Of a stretch of 48,078 nucleotides of DNA, positions 27,135 through 35,858 are shown in pieces. The stretch's first letter is position 1; each line of letters starts with the position of its first letter. This DNA is from CAZGOM01 sp964527265 (GTDB lineage: Bacteria > Planctomycetota > Phycisphaerae > Phycisphaerales > Phycisphaeraceae): positions 1 through 48,078 of the forward strand of contig CAZGOM010000024.1 in NCBI GenBank assembly GCA_964527265.1. The letters are read 5' to 3'. The position numbers and the translations under genes are program-made. The notes beneath the pieces were generated by a model. That model did no database searches. It was not told the origin of the DNA and saw nothing but the letters and a program-made list of their open reading frames with translations.

Positions 27135-27965
27135 ATGCATTCAGCCGCCACTCCATCCATGATCCGCGCACGGGGGGAAAGCGGGTTCACGTTGATTGAA
27201 TTGCTGGTCGTCATCACCATCGTTGGCGTGATGCTGGCATTACTGATGCCTTCGATCAGCCGCAGCCGCGAGCAGGCGCGGCGTGTCGTCTGCGGATCGC
27301 AGATGCGCCAGTTCAACATTGCACTGGTTGTCTACGACTACGCTTATAAGGAGCTTCCTCCGGGCAACGACGGCACACGCGGCGGGCCCATCGGCGCCGG
27401 CGTACACATCATTCTGCGCGATCAATACAACATTCCAAAAAAGCTGACCATTTGTCCTTCGGGCGTCCCACCTCGAGACACCAATCGGCAATGGGATGAC
27501 AACAACACGCCCGGCGGCTTGGGCTATCTGTACATGGCCGGACACGGCAACCGGTCTTCCTTTCCGGCGAGCTTCGGGTGGGATCCGTCGGGTTTTCCAG
27601 AGCGGGCATCGGGTTACTTTCCGATGATCTCCTACATCAAGACTTCACCGCATTCGTTTGCGAAGCTCTCCCCAGACCGGCTACCGGTAATGAAGGACAA
27701 TTCCTACTGGGTGAATGTGGCGCTTTATGCGTCGGGATACAACCCGCCCACGGGCCAGCCTCATCAGTATCTCTCGCCGCTTCCAAGCCATCAGGGGGTC
27801 AAGGCCTACAGCGCCGAAGGGGGCAATGTGCTCTTTGGGGATGGCCGCGTGGAGTGGCACAATCAGATGCCGGGAGCATCATGGCTCTATTCGCATAACG
27901 GAGGAAACGCGGGTTATTGGCTGCCGAGGGACACGGTGCCGACCACTGCGAGTTTTCTTTATTGA
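27135..27965 (+). CDS. Prepilin-type protein with H-X9-DG-like end
   Basis: The 276-residue protein has SGFTLIELLVVITIVGVMLA and a large C-terminal body ending with GNVLFGDGRVEWHNQMP, the H-X9-DG-type motif seen in the planctomycete/lentisphaere pseudopilin family. PSGVPPRDT and a Gly/Asn-rich middle suggest a beta-rich domain. The start is either 27135 or the ATG at 27159; neither has a clear ribosome binding site. It sits between the AraC regulator and the glycosidase-like gene, an arrangement often seen in carbohydrate-use loci, where such proteins may display at the cell surface. Confidence 0.85.
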   Translation: MHSAATPSMIRARGESGFTLIELLVVITIVGVMLALLMPSISRSREQARRVVCGSQMRQFNIALVVYDYAYKELPPGNDGTRGGPIGAGVHIILRDQYNIPKKLTICPSGVPPRDTNRQWDDNNTPGGLGYLYMAGHGNRSSFPASFGWDPSGFPERASGYFPMISYIKTSPHSFAKLSPDRLPVMKDNSYWVNVALYASGYNPPTGQPHQYLSPLPSHQGVKAYSAEGGNVLFGDGRVEWHNQMPGASWLYSHNGGNAGYWLPRDTVPTTASFLY

Positions 27966-28019
27966 CGGCCCAGAAGACGTTGGGCTTATTCTCAAAATCA
28001 CCTTTCAGGAGTGAATTCA

Positions 28020-29465
28020 TTGAACCCATTCGCGCCCCGCCCTGTTGTGTGCACAAAAGCCTTGCTTCTGGATAACCGATTCGTTGCCGACACCTGGAAT
28101 CTCAGGCGTGTTCAGGCTGTGGCGGAGAAGCATCCGGGACCGGTTCTGCGGACGCCGCCGCGGGGGGGATGGAGCGGACTTTCTTATCCGAGCGTCGCTA
28201 TAGACAAGGAGACGGGGAAGTATCACCTGTGGTATACGGTGACCCATCCGGGCAATCACACGCTCAATGAAGAGGCGCGCAAGGCCGGGAAGCTGGCGGA
28301 GTTTCTGGAGCCTTGCGATGGAGCCCATTCGCGTGTGGGGATTGCCTATGCAACCAGCGACGATGGGATTTACTGGACAACGCCCGATGTGGGAACGGGG
28401 CCGAGGCTTGGTACCAACGTGGTTCATGCCGGCAACAGCGGCGTTCATGCCGGGTGCGTGGTTCAGGGTCTTTTTGCCGGCGATCCGGCGCGCAAGTTCA
28501 CTGCGTATTACACGGACTGGAAGGGTTATGGGGTGGGTGCCCACAGCTATGCGCATTCACCCGACGGCATTCATTGGATGGATGATCCGGCCAATCCGTT
28601 TATTCACGGGGAGAGCGACTCCAACAATTGCGTAATGAAAAACCCTTACGGGGAGGGGTATCTGCTTTATGAGCGTGTTTGGGATGCCGCGGCTTGGGGG
28701 TGGGTGAAGGGGAACCATCGCAAGCGGATTGCGGGACTTTGGAGCCCTGATCTTTATCACTGGAGCGAGCCGTGGAACATTCTTTGCCCGGATGAACTGG
28801 ATGATTTTGAGTTCTATGGGATCAGCGTGTTTTATCGGGATGGGGTGCTTTTCGGTCTTGTTTCAGAACGGCATCCCCAGCATGAGACCATGGACATTCA
28901 TCTTTTCTTCAGCCGGGACGGGGTGCGCTGGGATCGGCTGGCGATTCGGGAAAAGCTTTTTCCACGCGGGGCCGCGGGGGCGTTTGATGCGGGGCTCATC
29001 CTGCCTGCGTACAACCCGGTGGAAGTGAATGGCGACCTGCGTTTGTATTACGCCGGTCGGCCGTCGCTTCATGACAACACCGGGGCGGTTTATGAACAAA
29101 AAGGCGGGATCGGGCTGGTGACGTTTCCCAAATCGCGCCTGATCGGGCGCAGAGGCGACAACGAAATGGGGATCCTGCTGACACATCCTTTTACGGTCAC
29201 AGGTGATCGATTGTTGATTGATGCGCAGACGGAGAGCAATGGGTGGGTTGTTGCGGAACTGGTGGAACCGGACACGGTGATCCCGGGTGGGAAACCAATC
29301 GCTGGGTTCACGCGTGATGATTCTGACCGCTTTACCGGAGATGAGACGGACCACGCGCTGACATGGAAGGGGAAGCAGGTGTCTGAGCTTAAAGGCAGAC
29401 GGGTCCGGCTGCGGTTGGGTCTGCGGATGGCGACGGTGTGGAGTTACGATCAGCCGGAGAGGTGA
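28020..29465 (+). CDS. Glycosidase-like five-bladed beta-propeller protein
   Basis: The 481-residue protein shows repeated propeller blades with the SDDGIYW / SPDGIHW / SRDGVRW sequence spacing typical of GH32/GH43/GH130-like families (LWYTVTHPG, AYYTDWKGY, LYYAGRPS). No signal peptide is seen, so it would be cytoplasmic. Candidate acids exist (for example in DELDDFEFYG) but the catalytic set cannot be fixed by eye, so it may be a relative without hydrolase activity. TTG at 28020 is chosen because AGGAG lies 8 nt upstream; the GTG at 28011 overlaps that site. It follows the pseudopilin by 54 bp and is divergent from, and probably controlled by, the AraC regulator. Confidence 0.7.
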   Translation: MNPFAPRPVVCTKALLLDNRFVADTWNLRRVQAVAEKHPGPVLRTPPRGGWSGLSYPSVAIDKETGKYHLWYTVTHPGNHTLNEEARKAGKLAEFLEPCDGAHSRVGIAYATSDDGIYWTTPDVGTGPRLGTNVVHAGNSGVHAGCVVQGLFAGDPARKFTAYYTDWKGYGVGAHSYAHSPDGIHWMDDPANPFIHGESDSNNCVMKNPYGEGYLLYERVWDAAAWGWVKGNHRKRIAGLWSPDLYHWSEPWNILCPDELDDFEFYGISVFYRDGVLFGLVSERHPQHETMDIHLFFSRDGVRWDRLAIREKLFPRGAAGAFDAGLILPAYNPVEVNGDLRLYYAGRPSLHDNTGAVYEQKGGIGLVTFPKSRLIGRRGDNEMGILLTHPFTVTGDRLLIDAQTESNGWVVAELVEPDTVIPGGKPIAGFTRDDSDRFTGDETDHALTWKGKQVSELKGRRVRLRLGLRMATVWSYDQPER

Positions 29466-29534
29466 TCGCCGGTTTCTGAGTATGTGCGGAAGGCTTGCCA
29501 GGGAATCGTTTGAGATGGATTTTTGAGGCAGGGC

Positions 29535-30149
29535 TTAATCGGGGGAGTTTTGCTTGAGGATTTCTTCGAAGAGTTCGGCGGTGTCGTGGGTGATCATTTT
29601 GGTGCGGCCAGCGATGGCGAGGGTGGCGATGCCATGGAGGGCGACCCAGAAGCGTCCAGCGGCGATGCGGGCTTTTTTGTCGAGTTCAGAGTCCGGGGTG
29701 CCGGGTTGGTCGATGCGGTTGCGGACTTTGTCGAGGAGAGATTGGAAGCTTCCCTGGGCGAGTTTGACGTCTTCAGTGCGATCAGAGAGGGGGGTGGAGA
29801 ACATGAAGTTGTAGAGATTGGGATTTTCGAGGGCGAATTTAAGGTAGCTTTCGGCGCCGCCGCGCCAGCTGTTCTGGGAGGCGAGTGTGCTGGCGTTTTT
29901 GCAGCCGTTGTTGAGCTTTTCAAAGCCGCGGCGGGTCATGTGGTGGTGGAGCTCTTCAAGGCTCTTGACGTAGGTGTAGAGGGTCATGGTGCCGACGCCA
30001 AGGGTGGAAGCGATGGCGCGCATGGTGACGGCGCATTCGCCTTCTTTGTCGAGCAGGTCGAGCGCGGTCTCGACGATGAGGTGTTTGCGTTCATCCCGGT
30101 TTGCGCAACACCATGCTTTGTTGGTGGGAGGTCGGAGGGTTTTGGACAT
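29535..30149 (-). CDS. TetR/AcrR-family regulator
   Basis: Protein of 204 residues. The N-terminal TetR helix-turn-helix is clear: LIVETALDLLDKEGECAVTM, RAIASTLGVGTMTLYTYVKS, EELHHHM. The C-terminal ligand-binding part has LKFALENPNLYNFMFS and ARFWVALHGIATLAI-like residues found in the TetR_C_33 (WHG) group. The ligand is unknown. It is convergent with the glycosidase-like gene and downstream of the esterase gene in the same direction (80 bp), so it may be in its transcript or control it. Confidence 0.85.
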   Translation of the reverse strand: MSKTLRPPTNKAWCCANRDERKHLIVETALDLLDKEGECAVTMRAIASTLGVGTMTLYTYVKSLEELHHHMTRRGFEKLNNGCKNASTLASQNSWRGGAESYLKFALENPNLYNFMFSTPLSDRTEDVKLAQGSFQSLLDKVRNRIDQPGTPDSELDKKARIAAGRFWVALHGIATLAIAGRTKMITHDTAELFEEILKQNSPD

Positions 30150-30228
30150 GGCGGGATTTTTAACTCAAGGATAAATAAGAGTTTCCGAACGACTGGATAG
30201 GGCCTCCTGCCACATTATCTTAGGCTTA

Positions 30229-31158
30229 TCAGGGCGCGGGGGCTTTTTTGAGGTGCTGGTTGAGAAATTCACTCATGTGCTGGAAAGCTTTTCGGTGTGC
30301 GGCAGGGGTGAAGGCGTGGGTTTCGTTTTGAAGAATGACAAGTTGGGTGGAGACGCCCAGATCCTGAAGTTTTTTAGCGAAACGTTGAGATTGGTCAATG
30401 GGCACGATGTTGTCGTTTGTGCCGTGGATGATGAGGAAAGGAGGGGCGTCTTTAGCGGCGTAGGTGATCGGGGAAGCCTTCTTATAAAGGTCTGGATTTT
30501 CTTTAATAGTGCCATTGAGAAAAGGAACGATGACGTCTTTTTCGAGTTTGGGATCCCAGTCTCGGGTGGTGAAGTCAGTGGGTCCAAAGAAGTCGACAAC
30601 AGCCTGGACTTTGGTCGATTGCGTAGGGTTTGAATCGGTGAGCAGCGTCGGGTCGGGGGGGTGGTCGGGTTTGGGGGTGCCTTCGAGGTCGTCGGAGGCA
30701 GCGGTGGTGCCCAGGAGGCTGGCGAGATGTCCACCTGCTGAGAAGCCTACGACAGCGATGCGGTCGGGGTCGATCTTGTATTGTTCGGCGTTGGCGCGCA
30801 ACCATCGGATCACGGCTTTGCAGTCGTGAATCTGGGCGGGAAAATGGGCTTTAGGTGCCAGGCGATACTGGGGGGCAATGCCGACGTAGCCGTTTTTTGC
30901 GGCATCGCTTATCAACTGCGACATGTCGTTTTTGCTGCCGACTTGCCACCCACCTCCGTGAATGAAGACAACCGCGGGGTAAGGGCCGTGCCCTTCCTGA
31001 GGAATGGACACGTCAAGACAAAGGGGGGCATCGCCTGCTTTGGCATAGGGTATGTCGCGCTCAATGGGCGTGGAGGCGACCGGCGACATGGCGGTGAGCA
31101 GAAAAAGTGCCGTCAGCAGTAAAGTGAGGTGAGCAATTTTTTGAGTAAGTGCTGTCAT
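30229..31158 (-). CDS. Secreted alpha/beta-hydrolase esterase
   Basis: Esterase/lipase of the HSL-like BD-FAE group, 309 residues, with an N-terminal signal (HLTLLLTALFLLTAM, cut near SPVAST). The oxyanion motif HGGGW is at 67, the nucleophile Ser140 in GFSAGG, the Asp249 in HGTNDN and the His281 in ETHAF complete the triad. The likely role is ester bond cleavage on acetylated sugars or lipids in the periplasm; the substrate is unknown. It is divergent from dnaG and upstream of the TetR gene. Confidence 0.9.
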   Translation of the reverse strand: MTALTQKIAHLTLLLTALFLLTAMSPVASTPIERDIPYAKAGDAPLCLDVSIPQEGHGPYPAVVFIHGGGWQVGSKNDMSQLISDAAKNGYVGIAPQYRLAPKAHFPAQIHDCKAVIRWLRANAEQYKIDPDRIAVVGFSAGGHLASLLGTTAASDDLEGTPKPDHPPDPTLLTDSNPTQSTKVQAVVDFFGPTDFTTRDWDPKLEKDVIVPFLNGTIKENPDLYKKASPITYAAKDAPPFLIIHGTNDNIVPIDQSQRFAKKLQDLGVSTQLVILQNETHAFTPAAHRKAFQHMSEFLNQHLKKAPAP

Positions 31159-31227
31159 TGGCGTAGTTTAATTGGGTTTGGGCGGGTGTTGAATGATGGT
31201 ACGAGAGCCCCTGTATTTTAGAAGTGG

Positions 31228-31261
31228 GCGTACGTTGGCAAGAGGAAAGGGTGCGTACGTT
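31228..31261. promoter_or_regulatory. Two direct GCGTACGTT repeats upstream of dnaG
   Basis: GCGTACGTT occurs at 31228-31236 and 31253-31261, 25 bp apart; each includes the palindrome CGTACG. They lie between the divergent esterase and dnaG genes, just upstream of the dnaG -10, and could be an operator pair. Confidence 0.4.
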
Positions 31262-31293
31262 AGAAAAAAGATGTTTTAGCGGCTAGAGGGGTC

Positions 31294-31299
31294 TATAAT
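31294..31299 (+). promoter_or_regulatory. Possible -10 box for dnaG
   Basis: TATAAT ends 9 bp before the dnaG ATG (31309), so the transcript could be leaderless or nearly so. No clear -35 and no ribosome binding site at the ATG is seen. Confidence 0.45.
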
Positions 31300-31308
31300 C
31301 CTGACCTT

Positions 31309-33423
31309 ATGGCGGGTGACAACATTCAAGTGCAGCAGGTGCGGGACGCCACGGACATCATCCGTCTGATTGGCGAGCAGGTGACGATCAAGCCCAAGGG
31401 CAAGGAGTATCTGGGTGTTTGTCCGTTTCACAACGACAAATCCCCGTCGATGCATGTGAGCCCGCAGAAGCAGATTTACAAGTGTTTTGCGTGCGGGGCG
31501 GGTGGGGATGTATTTGGTTTTGTGATGAACTACCACAAGATGACGTTTGTGGAATCGCTGAAGTATTTGGCCGAGCGGGCGAACATCAAGCTGGAATCTA
31601 AGTTCGACAGGAAGGGGCCGGAGAATGAGTCGGGGGTGTCGCGGACGCAGATTTATGAGGCCAATGCGCTGGCGGTGGGGTTTTACCGGGGTCTTTTGAA
31701 TCACCCGGAGCATGGGAAGACGGCAAGGGAATACATCGCCAAACGGAAGATCAGTCCGGAGATGGTGGAGGCGTTTCAGCTTGGGTATGCGTCGGACCGG
31801 TGGGACGGGATGGTGATGATGATCCGTTCCAAGGGATGGTCGCTGCCGGCGTTTGAGGCGGCGGGGCTGGTGGGGGCGAGAAACACCGGGCAGGGGCATT
31901 TCGACAAGCTGCGGCACAGGATTATTTTTCCGATTATCGATGTGACGGGGCGGCCGATCGCGTTTGGGGGGCGCAAGATTCGGGCGGAGGATGAGCCGAA
32001 GTATTTGAACAGCCCGGAAACGACGGTTTTTAATAAGAGCCAGACGCTTTATGGGCTGCATCTGGCCAAGAAGGTGGTGCAGGAGACGCGCACGGCGGTG
32101 ATTGTGGAGGGGTATACGGATGTGATCGCGTGTCATCAAGCGGGGGTGAAGAACGTGATGGCAACGCTGGGCACGGCACTTACGTTGCAGCATGTCAAGC
32201 ACTTACGGCATTTTTGTGACCGGGTGATTTTGATTTATGACGGGGATGAGGCGGGGCTCAAGGCGTCGGATAAAGCCGTGAGCGTGTTTTTGGAGGGGGA
32301 GCTGGATGTGTACATCGCGGTGATCCCGGGGGGGGCGGATCCGGCGGACTTGTTTGAGCGGGCTGATGGGATGGAGGTCTGGAACCAGGCGATCAAGGAT
32401 GCGCAGGATTCGTTGGGTTATCAGTTTGTGCGGGTTTTTCAAAAGCTGAAGGCGGCAAGCGACACAATTACGGGGCGTCAGAAAGTCACAGAAGAGTATT
32501 TAAGTAAGTTAGTGGAGATGGGCGTGACGAAAATGATGCCCATGCGGCGACTTTTGATTGCTGAACGAGTGGGCCAACTAATCGGCATGTCGAAAGAAGA
32601 CGTGGATGTTCTATGGAAGAAATTGGCTGAGGTGGCGCGGCCTAAGCGGGTGGAGGCGGACCCTGTACCTGGGGAAGGGGTGGGTTTTGCGCAGGTTTCC
32701 AACATTCCCGTACCGGTGCGGGGTGGAGAGCCGGGGATGGATGGTGGGGATGAGGGGGGTTACGAACCGGGCTACCAGCCCAGTGCCGGGGAACTGGCTG
32801 AACACCATTCAGCGGTGGGGGGGGAGGGGGATGCGGCGGGGGTGGCTGAGGAGATGACGGTGCAGGCGGCGCTGGCGCGGTTGCCGATGCACAGGCGGCA
32901 GATGGTGGTGCGGGCGGAGCGGCTTTTAATTGGGACGCTGCTGATTCAGAATGAGTTATTCCATGGGCAAGTGTTATCGGACGGTCGCATGGTGGATGAA
33001 TCGATTGGGGCTTATGACTTGTCGGATGGGATGCATCAGAAACTTTATGAGCAGATTTATGATCGTCTGGCGGAGGGAAAGGGTGTGAGCATCCAGTCGA
33101 TGTTGACGGAGCTGGCATCGCAGGAGGCGCATATTTTGGCGGGGAAGCTGGCGCAGATCGAGGAAGAGACGCAGCAGTTGAGCCTGGGAAAGGCGGAGAA
33201 GGTGCGGGAGCTGTTTGTGGATTCCGCGGGGGTTTTGGTGGGATTTCGGTTGGAAAACGAAAAAACCTTGCAGAAAAAGGGGATTGCCGGGGGGAATGGG
33301 GATAAAATAAAGGGTGACGTGGGTGCGGCGTCGCGTAAAATTGCCGAGGCCAAAGAGGCTCAGGCGGGAGCTTTAACGCAAAAAATCCGGATCGCGAGGA
33401 TCGGAAAGCAACGATTTACTTGA
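31309..33423 (+). CDS. dnaG: DNA primase DnaG
   Basis: Makes RNA primers at the replication fork. The 704 residues show the CHC2 zinc finger (Cys38, His41, Cys59, Cys62 in CPFHNDKS and KCFACGAGG), the catalytic core with FGGRKIRAEDEPKYLNSPET, and the TOPRIM motif VIVEGYTDVIACHQ with VILIYDGDEAG. After about residue 450 a Gly/Pro-rich stretch leads to a helicase-binding-like C-terminal domain (LIGTLLIQNELF, ELFVDSAGVLVG). rpoD follows 212 bp downstream, the classical macromolecular-synthesis order. The ATG lies just after a TATAAT box. Confidence 0.97.
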   Translation: MAGDNIQVQQVRDATDIIRLIGEQVTIKPKGKEYLGVCPFHNDKSPSMHVSPQKQIYKCFACGAGGDVFGFVMNYHKMTFVESLKYLAERANIKLESKFDRKGPENESGVSRTQIYEANALAVGFYRGLLNHPEHGKTAREYIAKRKISPEMVEAFQLGYASDRWDGMVMMIRSKGWSLPAFEAAGLVGARNTGQGHFDKLRHRIIFPIIDVTGRPIAFGGRKIRAEDEPKYLNSPETTVFNKSQTLYGLHLAKKVVQETRTAVIVEGYTDVIACHQAGVKNVMATLGTALTLQHVKHLRHFCDRVILIYDGDEAGLKASDKAVSVFLEGELDVYIAVIPGGADPADLFERADGMEVWNQAIKDAQDSLGYQFVRVFQKLKAASDTITGRQKVTEEYLSKLVEMGVTKMMPMRRLLIAERVGQLIGMSKEDVDVLWKKLAEVARPKRVEADPVPGEGVGFAQVSNIPVPVRGGEPGMDGGDEGGYEPGYQPSAGELAEHHSAVGGEGDAAGVAEEMTVQAALARLPMHRRQMVVRAERLLIGTLLIQNELFHGQVLSDGRMVDESIGAYDLSDGMHQKLYEQIYDRLAEGKGVSIQSMLTELASQEAHILAGKLAQIEEETQQLSLGKAEKVRELFVDSAGVLVGFRLENEKTLQKKGIAGGNGDKIKGDVGAASRKIAEAKEAQAGALTQKIRIARIGKQRFT

Positions 33424-33635
33424 TTTTCACGATTTGGACTATTCAATTACTCCGCATTATTCCTTTAAGTGGGAACTATGTGGTTCTGCGAGCGCTTATA
33501 CTTGACCGGCTTTTCGTGCATTAAGCCGTTTGATAAAAAGCGCTTAGGCTCAATACAAGGCTCCCAGTCGAGCCTGACCTGCCTGCTCCCCGGTGGACTA
33601 GCGGAGCTTAGCCTGTACATCTGGATCCTTGCCCC

Positions 33636-35513
33636 ATGAAGTTTGATACCCATCCTGCGGTTGCGGAACTAATCGAAAGCGGAAAGATCCGCGGTTTCAT
33701 CACTTACGACGAGCTCAACACGCTTCTCCCGGATGAGATGGTTGAGCCGGACCGGATTGACGAGCTTCTGGTGTTGCTGGACGGGATGAATATCCGACTC
33801 ATGGCGGCGTCACAGGTTCCCGTGCCTGTGAAGGTTAAGCCGATGGTCAAGGGTGTGATCGTCGACGATGAGCCGGAAGCGGCTGACGAGCCTGCGCCTG
33901 CTCCGGGCAAGGCGAGCAAGACCAAAGCGGGGAAAGCGGCGGCGGAACTGGCAGCCAAGACCAAGGGTAAAAAAGGGAAGGCCGGCGCGGCGCCCAAGGA
34001 CGAGGACGGCCCGGAAGCGGCCGACCTGGACGCAGTTGAGATTGTTGAAGAGGAAATCGACGAAGAGCAGATCAAGGCGGATATTGCGCAGGCGTTGCAG
34101 GAAGCGTCTTCACGCCGCATCGACGATCCGGTGCGCATGTACCTGACGCAGATGGGCGAGATCAGCCTGCTGACGCGCGAAGAAGAAATCCGTCTGGCGA
34201 AGAAGATCGAAACGACCCGGATGATCTTCCGCAGGAAGGTGCTTGAGAACGATTACAGCATCGGCGCGATGGTGGAGATCCTGGAGCTGGTGGACGAAGG
34301 GGATCTTCCCTTTGACCGGACGATGAAGATCTCGACGGCGGAAGAGGACGCGAAGGGGAAGATCGCGGCCCGCATCCCCGAGAACCTGAAGACCGTCAAC
34401 AAGCTGGTGGAACTCAACCGCACGGACTGGAACCTGCTTGAGACCGCACAGGGTACGGAAGAAGAAATCGCCGACACGCGTTTCCGCGTGAAGACCCGCC
34501 GCCGGAAGATGGCGACGCTGGTGGAAGAACTTTCGCTGCGCACCAGCAAGGTTCAGCCGCTGCTTAAGAAGCTCAAGGCGATCAAAGACAAGATGCTGGA
34601 GCTTTCAGCCAAGCTACATGAAGCCGACCAGGACCCGGACGCGTTTGACCCCGAAGACGTGATGGTGATGCGCGAAGAGCTTTCGGGCCTGCGCTCACTG
34701 GTGCTGGAAGATCCGCATGAACTGGATCTGAAGGTGTTTGAGATCACGACGGTGTTTGATGAATACGAAAACGCCAAGCGGGATCTTTCAGGCGGCAACC
34801 TGCGCCTGGTGGTTTCCATCGCCAAGAAATACCGCAACCGCGGCCTGTCTTTCCTGGACATCATCCAGGAAGGGAACACCGGCCTGATGCGCGCGGTGGA
34901 CAAGTACGAATACAAGCGCGGCTACAAATTCTCGACGTATGCGACGTGGTGGATTCGGCAGGCGATCACCCGCGCCATCGCGGACCATGCCCGGACGATC
35001 CGTATCCCGGTGCACATGATCGAGACGATGAGCAAGCTGCGGAACATCGCCAAGAACCTGCTGCAGGACCTTGGGCGCGAACCAACGATCGAAGAAATCG
35101 CAGAAGCGGCAAAGATGCCGGTGAGCGAAGCGCGGCGCGTGATGAAGATCAGCCGGCACCCGATCTCGCTGGATCGGCCTGTGGGCGAAAGCGAAGACTC
35201 CTACTTCGGCGACTTCATCGAAGACGACCGTGTGGACAATCCTTCGGACACCGCCACGCAGGAAATGCTGCGTCAGCGCATCGAACAGGTGCTCAAGACC
35301 CTGACGTACCGCGAGCGCGAGATCATCAAGCTGCGTTACGGCATCGGCGACGGATACACATACACGCTGGAAGAAGTGGGCCGCATCTTCAAAGTGACGC
35401 GCGAACGCGTGCGCCAGGTTGAGGCGAAGGCCATCCGCAAGCTGCAGCACCCGGTTCGTAGCCGTAAGCTGGCGGGCTTCCTGGACGGCAGCGTGGAAGA
35501 AGAAGTCGAATAA
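33636..35513 (+). CDS. rpoD: Primary RNA polymerase sigma factor (sigma-70/RpoD)
   Basis: Housekeeping sigma factor of 625 residues. A region 1.1 (GKIRGFITYDELNTLLP) is followed by an Ala/Lys/Pro-rich linker (~70-125), region 1.2 (DDPVRMYLTQMGEISLLTRE), a non-conserved segment, then regions 2 (GNLRLVVSIAKKYRNRGL, GYKFSTYATWWIRQAITRAI), 3 and 4 (YTLEEVGRIFKVTRERVRQV). The 2.4 and 4.2 helices are of standard type, so consensus TATAAT/TTGACA promoters are expected. The 212-bp gap after dnaG has no gene. A strong hairpin at 35531 follows the stop. Confidence 0.97.
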   Translation: MKFDTHPAVAELIESGKIRGFITYDELNTLLPDEMVEPDRIDELLVLLDGMNIRLMAASQVPVPVKVKPMVKGVIVDDEPEAADEPAPAPGKASKTKAGKAAAELAAKTKGKKGKAGAAPKDEDGPEAADLDAVEIVEEEIDEEQIKADIAQALQEASSRRIDDPVRMYLTQMGEISLLTREEEIRLAKKIETTRMIFRRKVLENDYSIGAMVEILELVDEGDLPFDRTMKISTAEEDAKGKIAARIPENLKTVNKLVELNRTDWNLLETAQGTEEEIADTRFRVKTRRRKMATLVEELSLRTSKVQPLLKKLKAIKDKMLELSAKLHEADQDPDAFDPEDVMVMREELSGLRSLVLEDPHELDLKVFEITTVFDEYENAKRDLSGGNLRLVVSIAKKYRNRGLSFLDIIQEGNTGLMRAVDKYEYKRGYKFSTYATWWIRQAITRAIADHARTIRIPVHMIETMSKLRNIAKNLLQDLGREPTIEEIAEAAKMPVSEARRVMKISRHPISLDRPVGESEDSYFGDFIEDDRVDNPSDTATQEMLRQRIEQVLKTLTYREREIIKLRYGIGDGYTYTLEEVGRIFKVTRERVRQVEAKAIRKLQHPVRSRKLAGFLDGSVEEEVE

Positions 35514-35858
35514 GGCAAGACCCAAGGTGGATGCGTGGCCATCGAAAGTGGCCACGCATGTCATGGGTGGAGCCTTGGCACTTGATATTTCACGCACTGT
35601 CTTAATAGGGCAAATGCGTAGATAAGTTTTATTGCCATTGAACATCACCGACTGAGTCACTAGGCTTAGGTCATCTCCTTAAGGCGAGTGCTTGGAGGAG
35701 AATAAGGCTAGGGGCCGGGGAGTTTCGGATAGAGCATGGCTTTGGAACCAAGATGTTCCGGACCGCGTCAGACTGGTGACGGGTTTTGAGTCCATCGTGA
35801 ATTCCAAAGGCCGAGCCGGCCTGCATCGCAAAGATTCCATTTAGTGCAAGGGGCCGCC
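35514..35858 (+). other. Long intergenic region before the ANTAR gene
   Basis: No gene is seen in these 345 bp. It holds the rpoD hairpin (35531-35559), then AT-richer sequence to about 35670, and short stems such as GGAAC/GTTCC with a CAAGAT loop near 35752. A promoter for the response regulator is expected but no good -35/-10 pair stands out. Confidence 0.6.
35531..35559 (+). terminator. Strong hairpin after rpoD
   Basis: Perfect 11-bp stem ATGCGTGGCCA/TGGCCACGCAT with loop TCGAAAG, 17 bp after the rpoD stop. No T-tract follows, so it may be a factor-dependent terminator or 3' end protector. Confidence 0.6.

Noticed and set aside
33424..33635. Possible structured RNA or tRNA in the dnaG-rpoD gap
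   Set aside because: Short stems exist (around AAGCGCTTA and GGCTC/GAGCC) but no tRNA arm signature such as GGTTCGANTCC, and no known small RNA fold was recognised.
35750..35765. Hairpin with a CAAGAT hexaloop upstream of the ANTAR gene as its own target
   Set aside because: The ANTAR target loop needs A at position 1 and a second such hairpin close by; neither is present.
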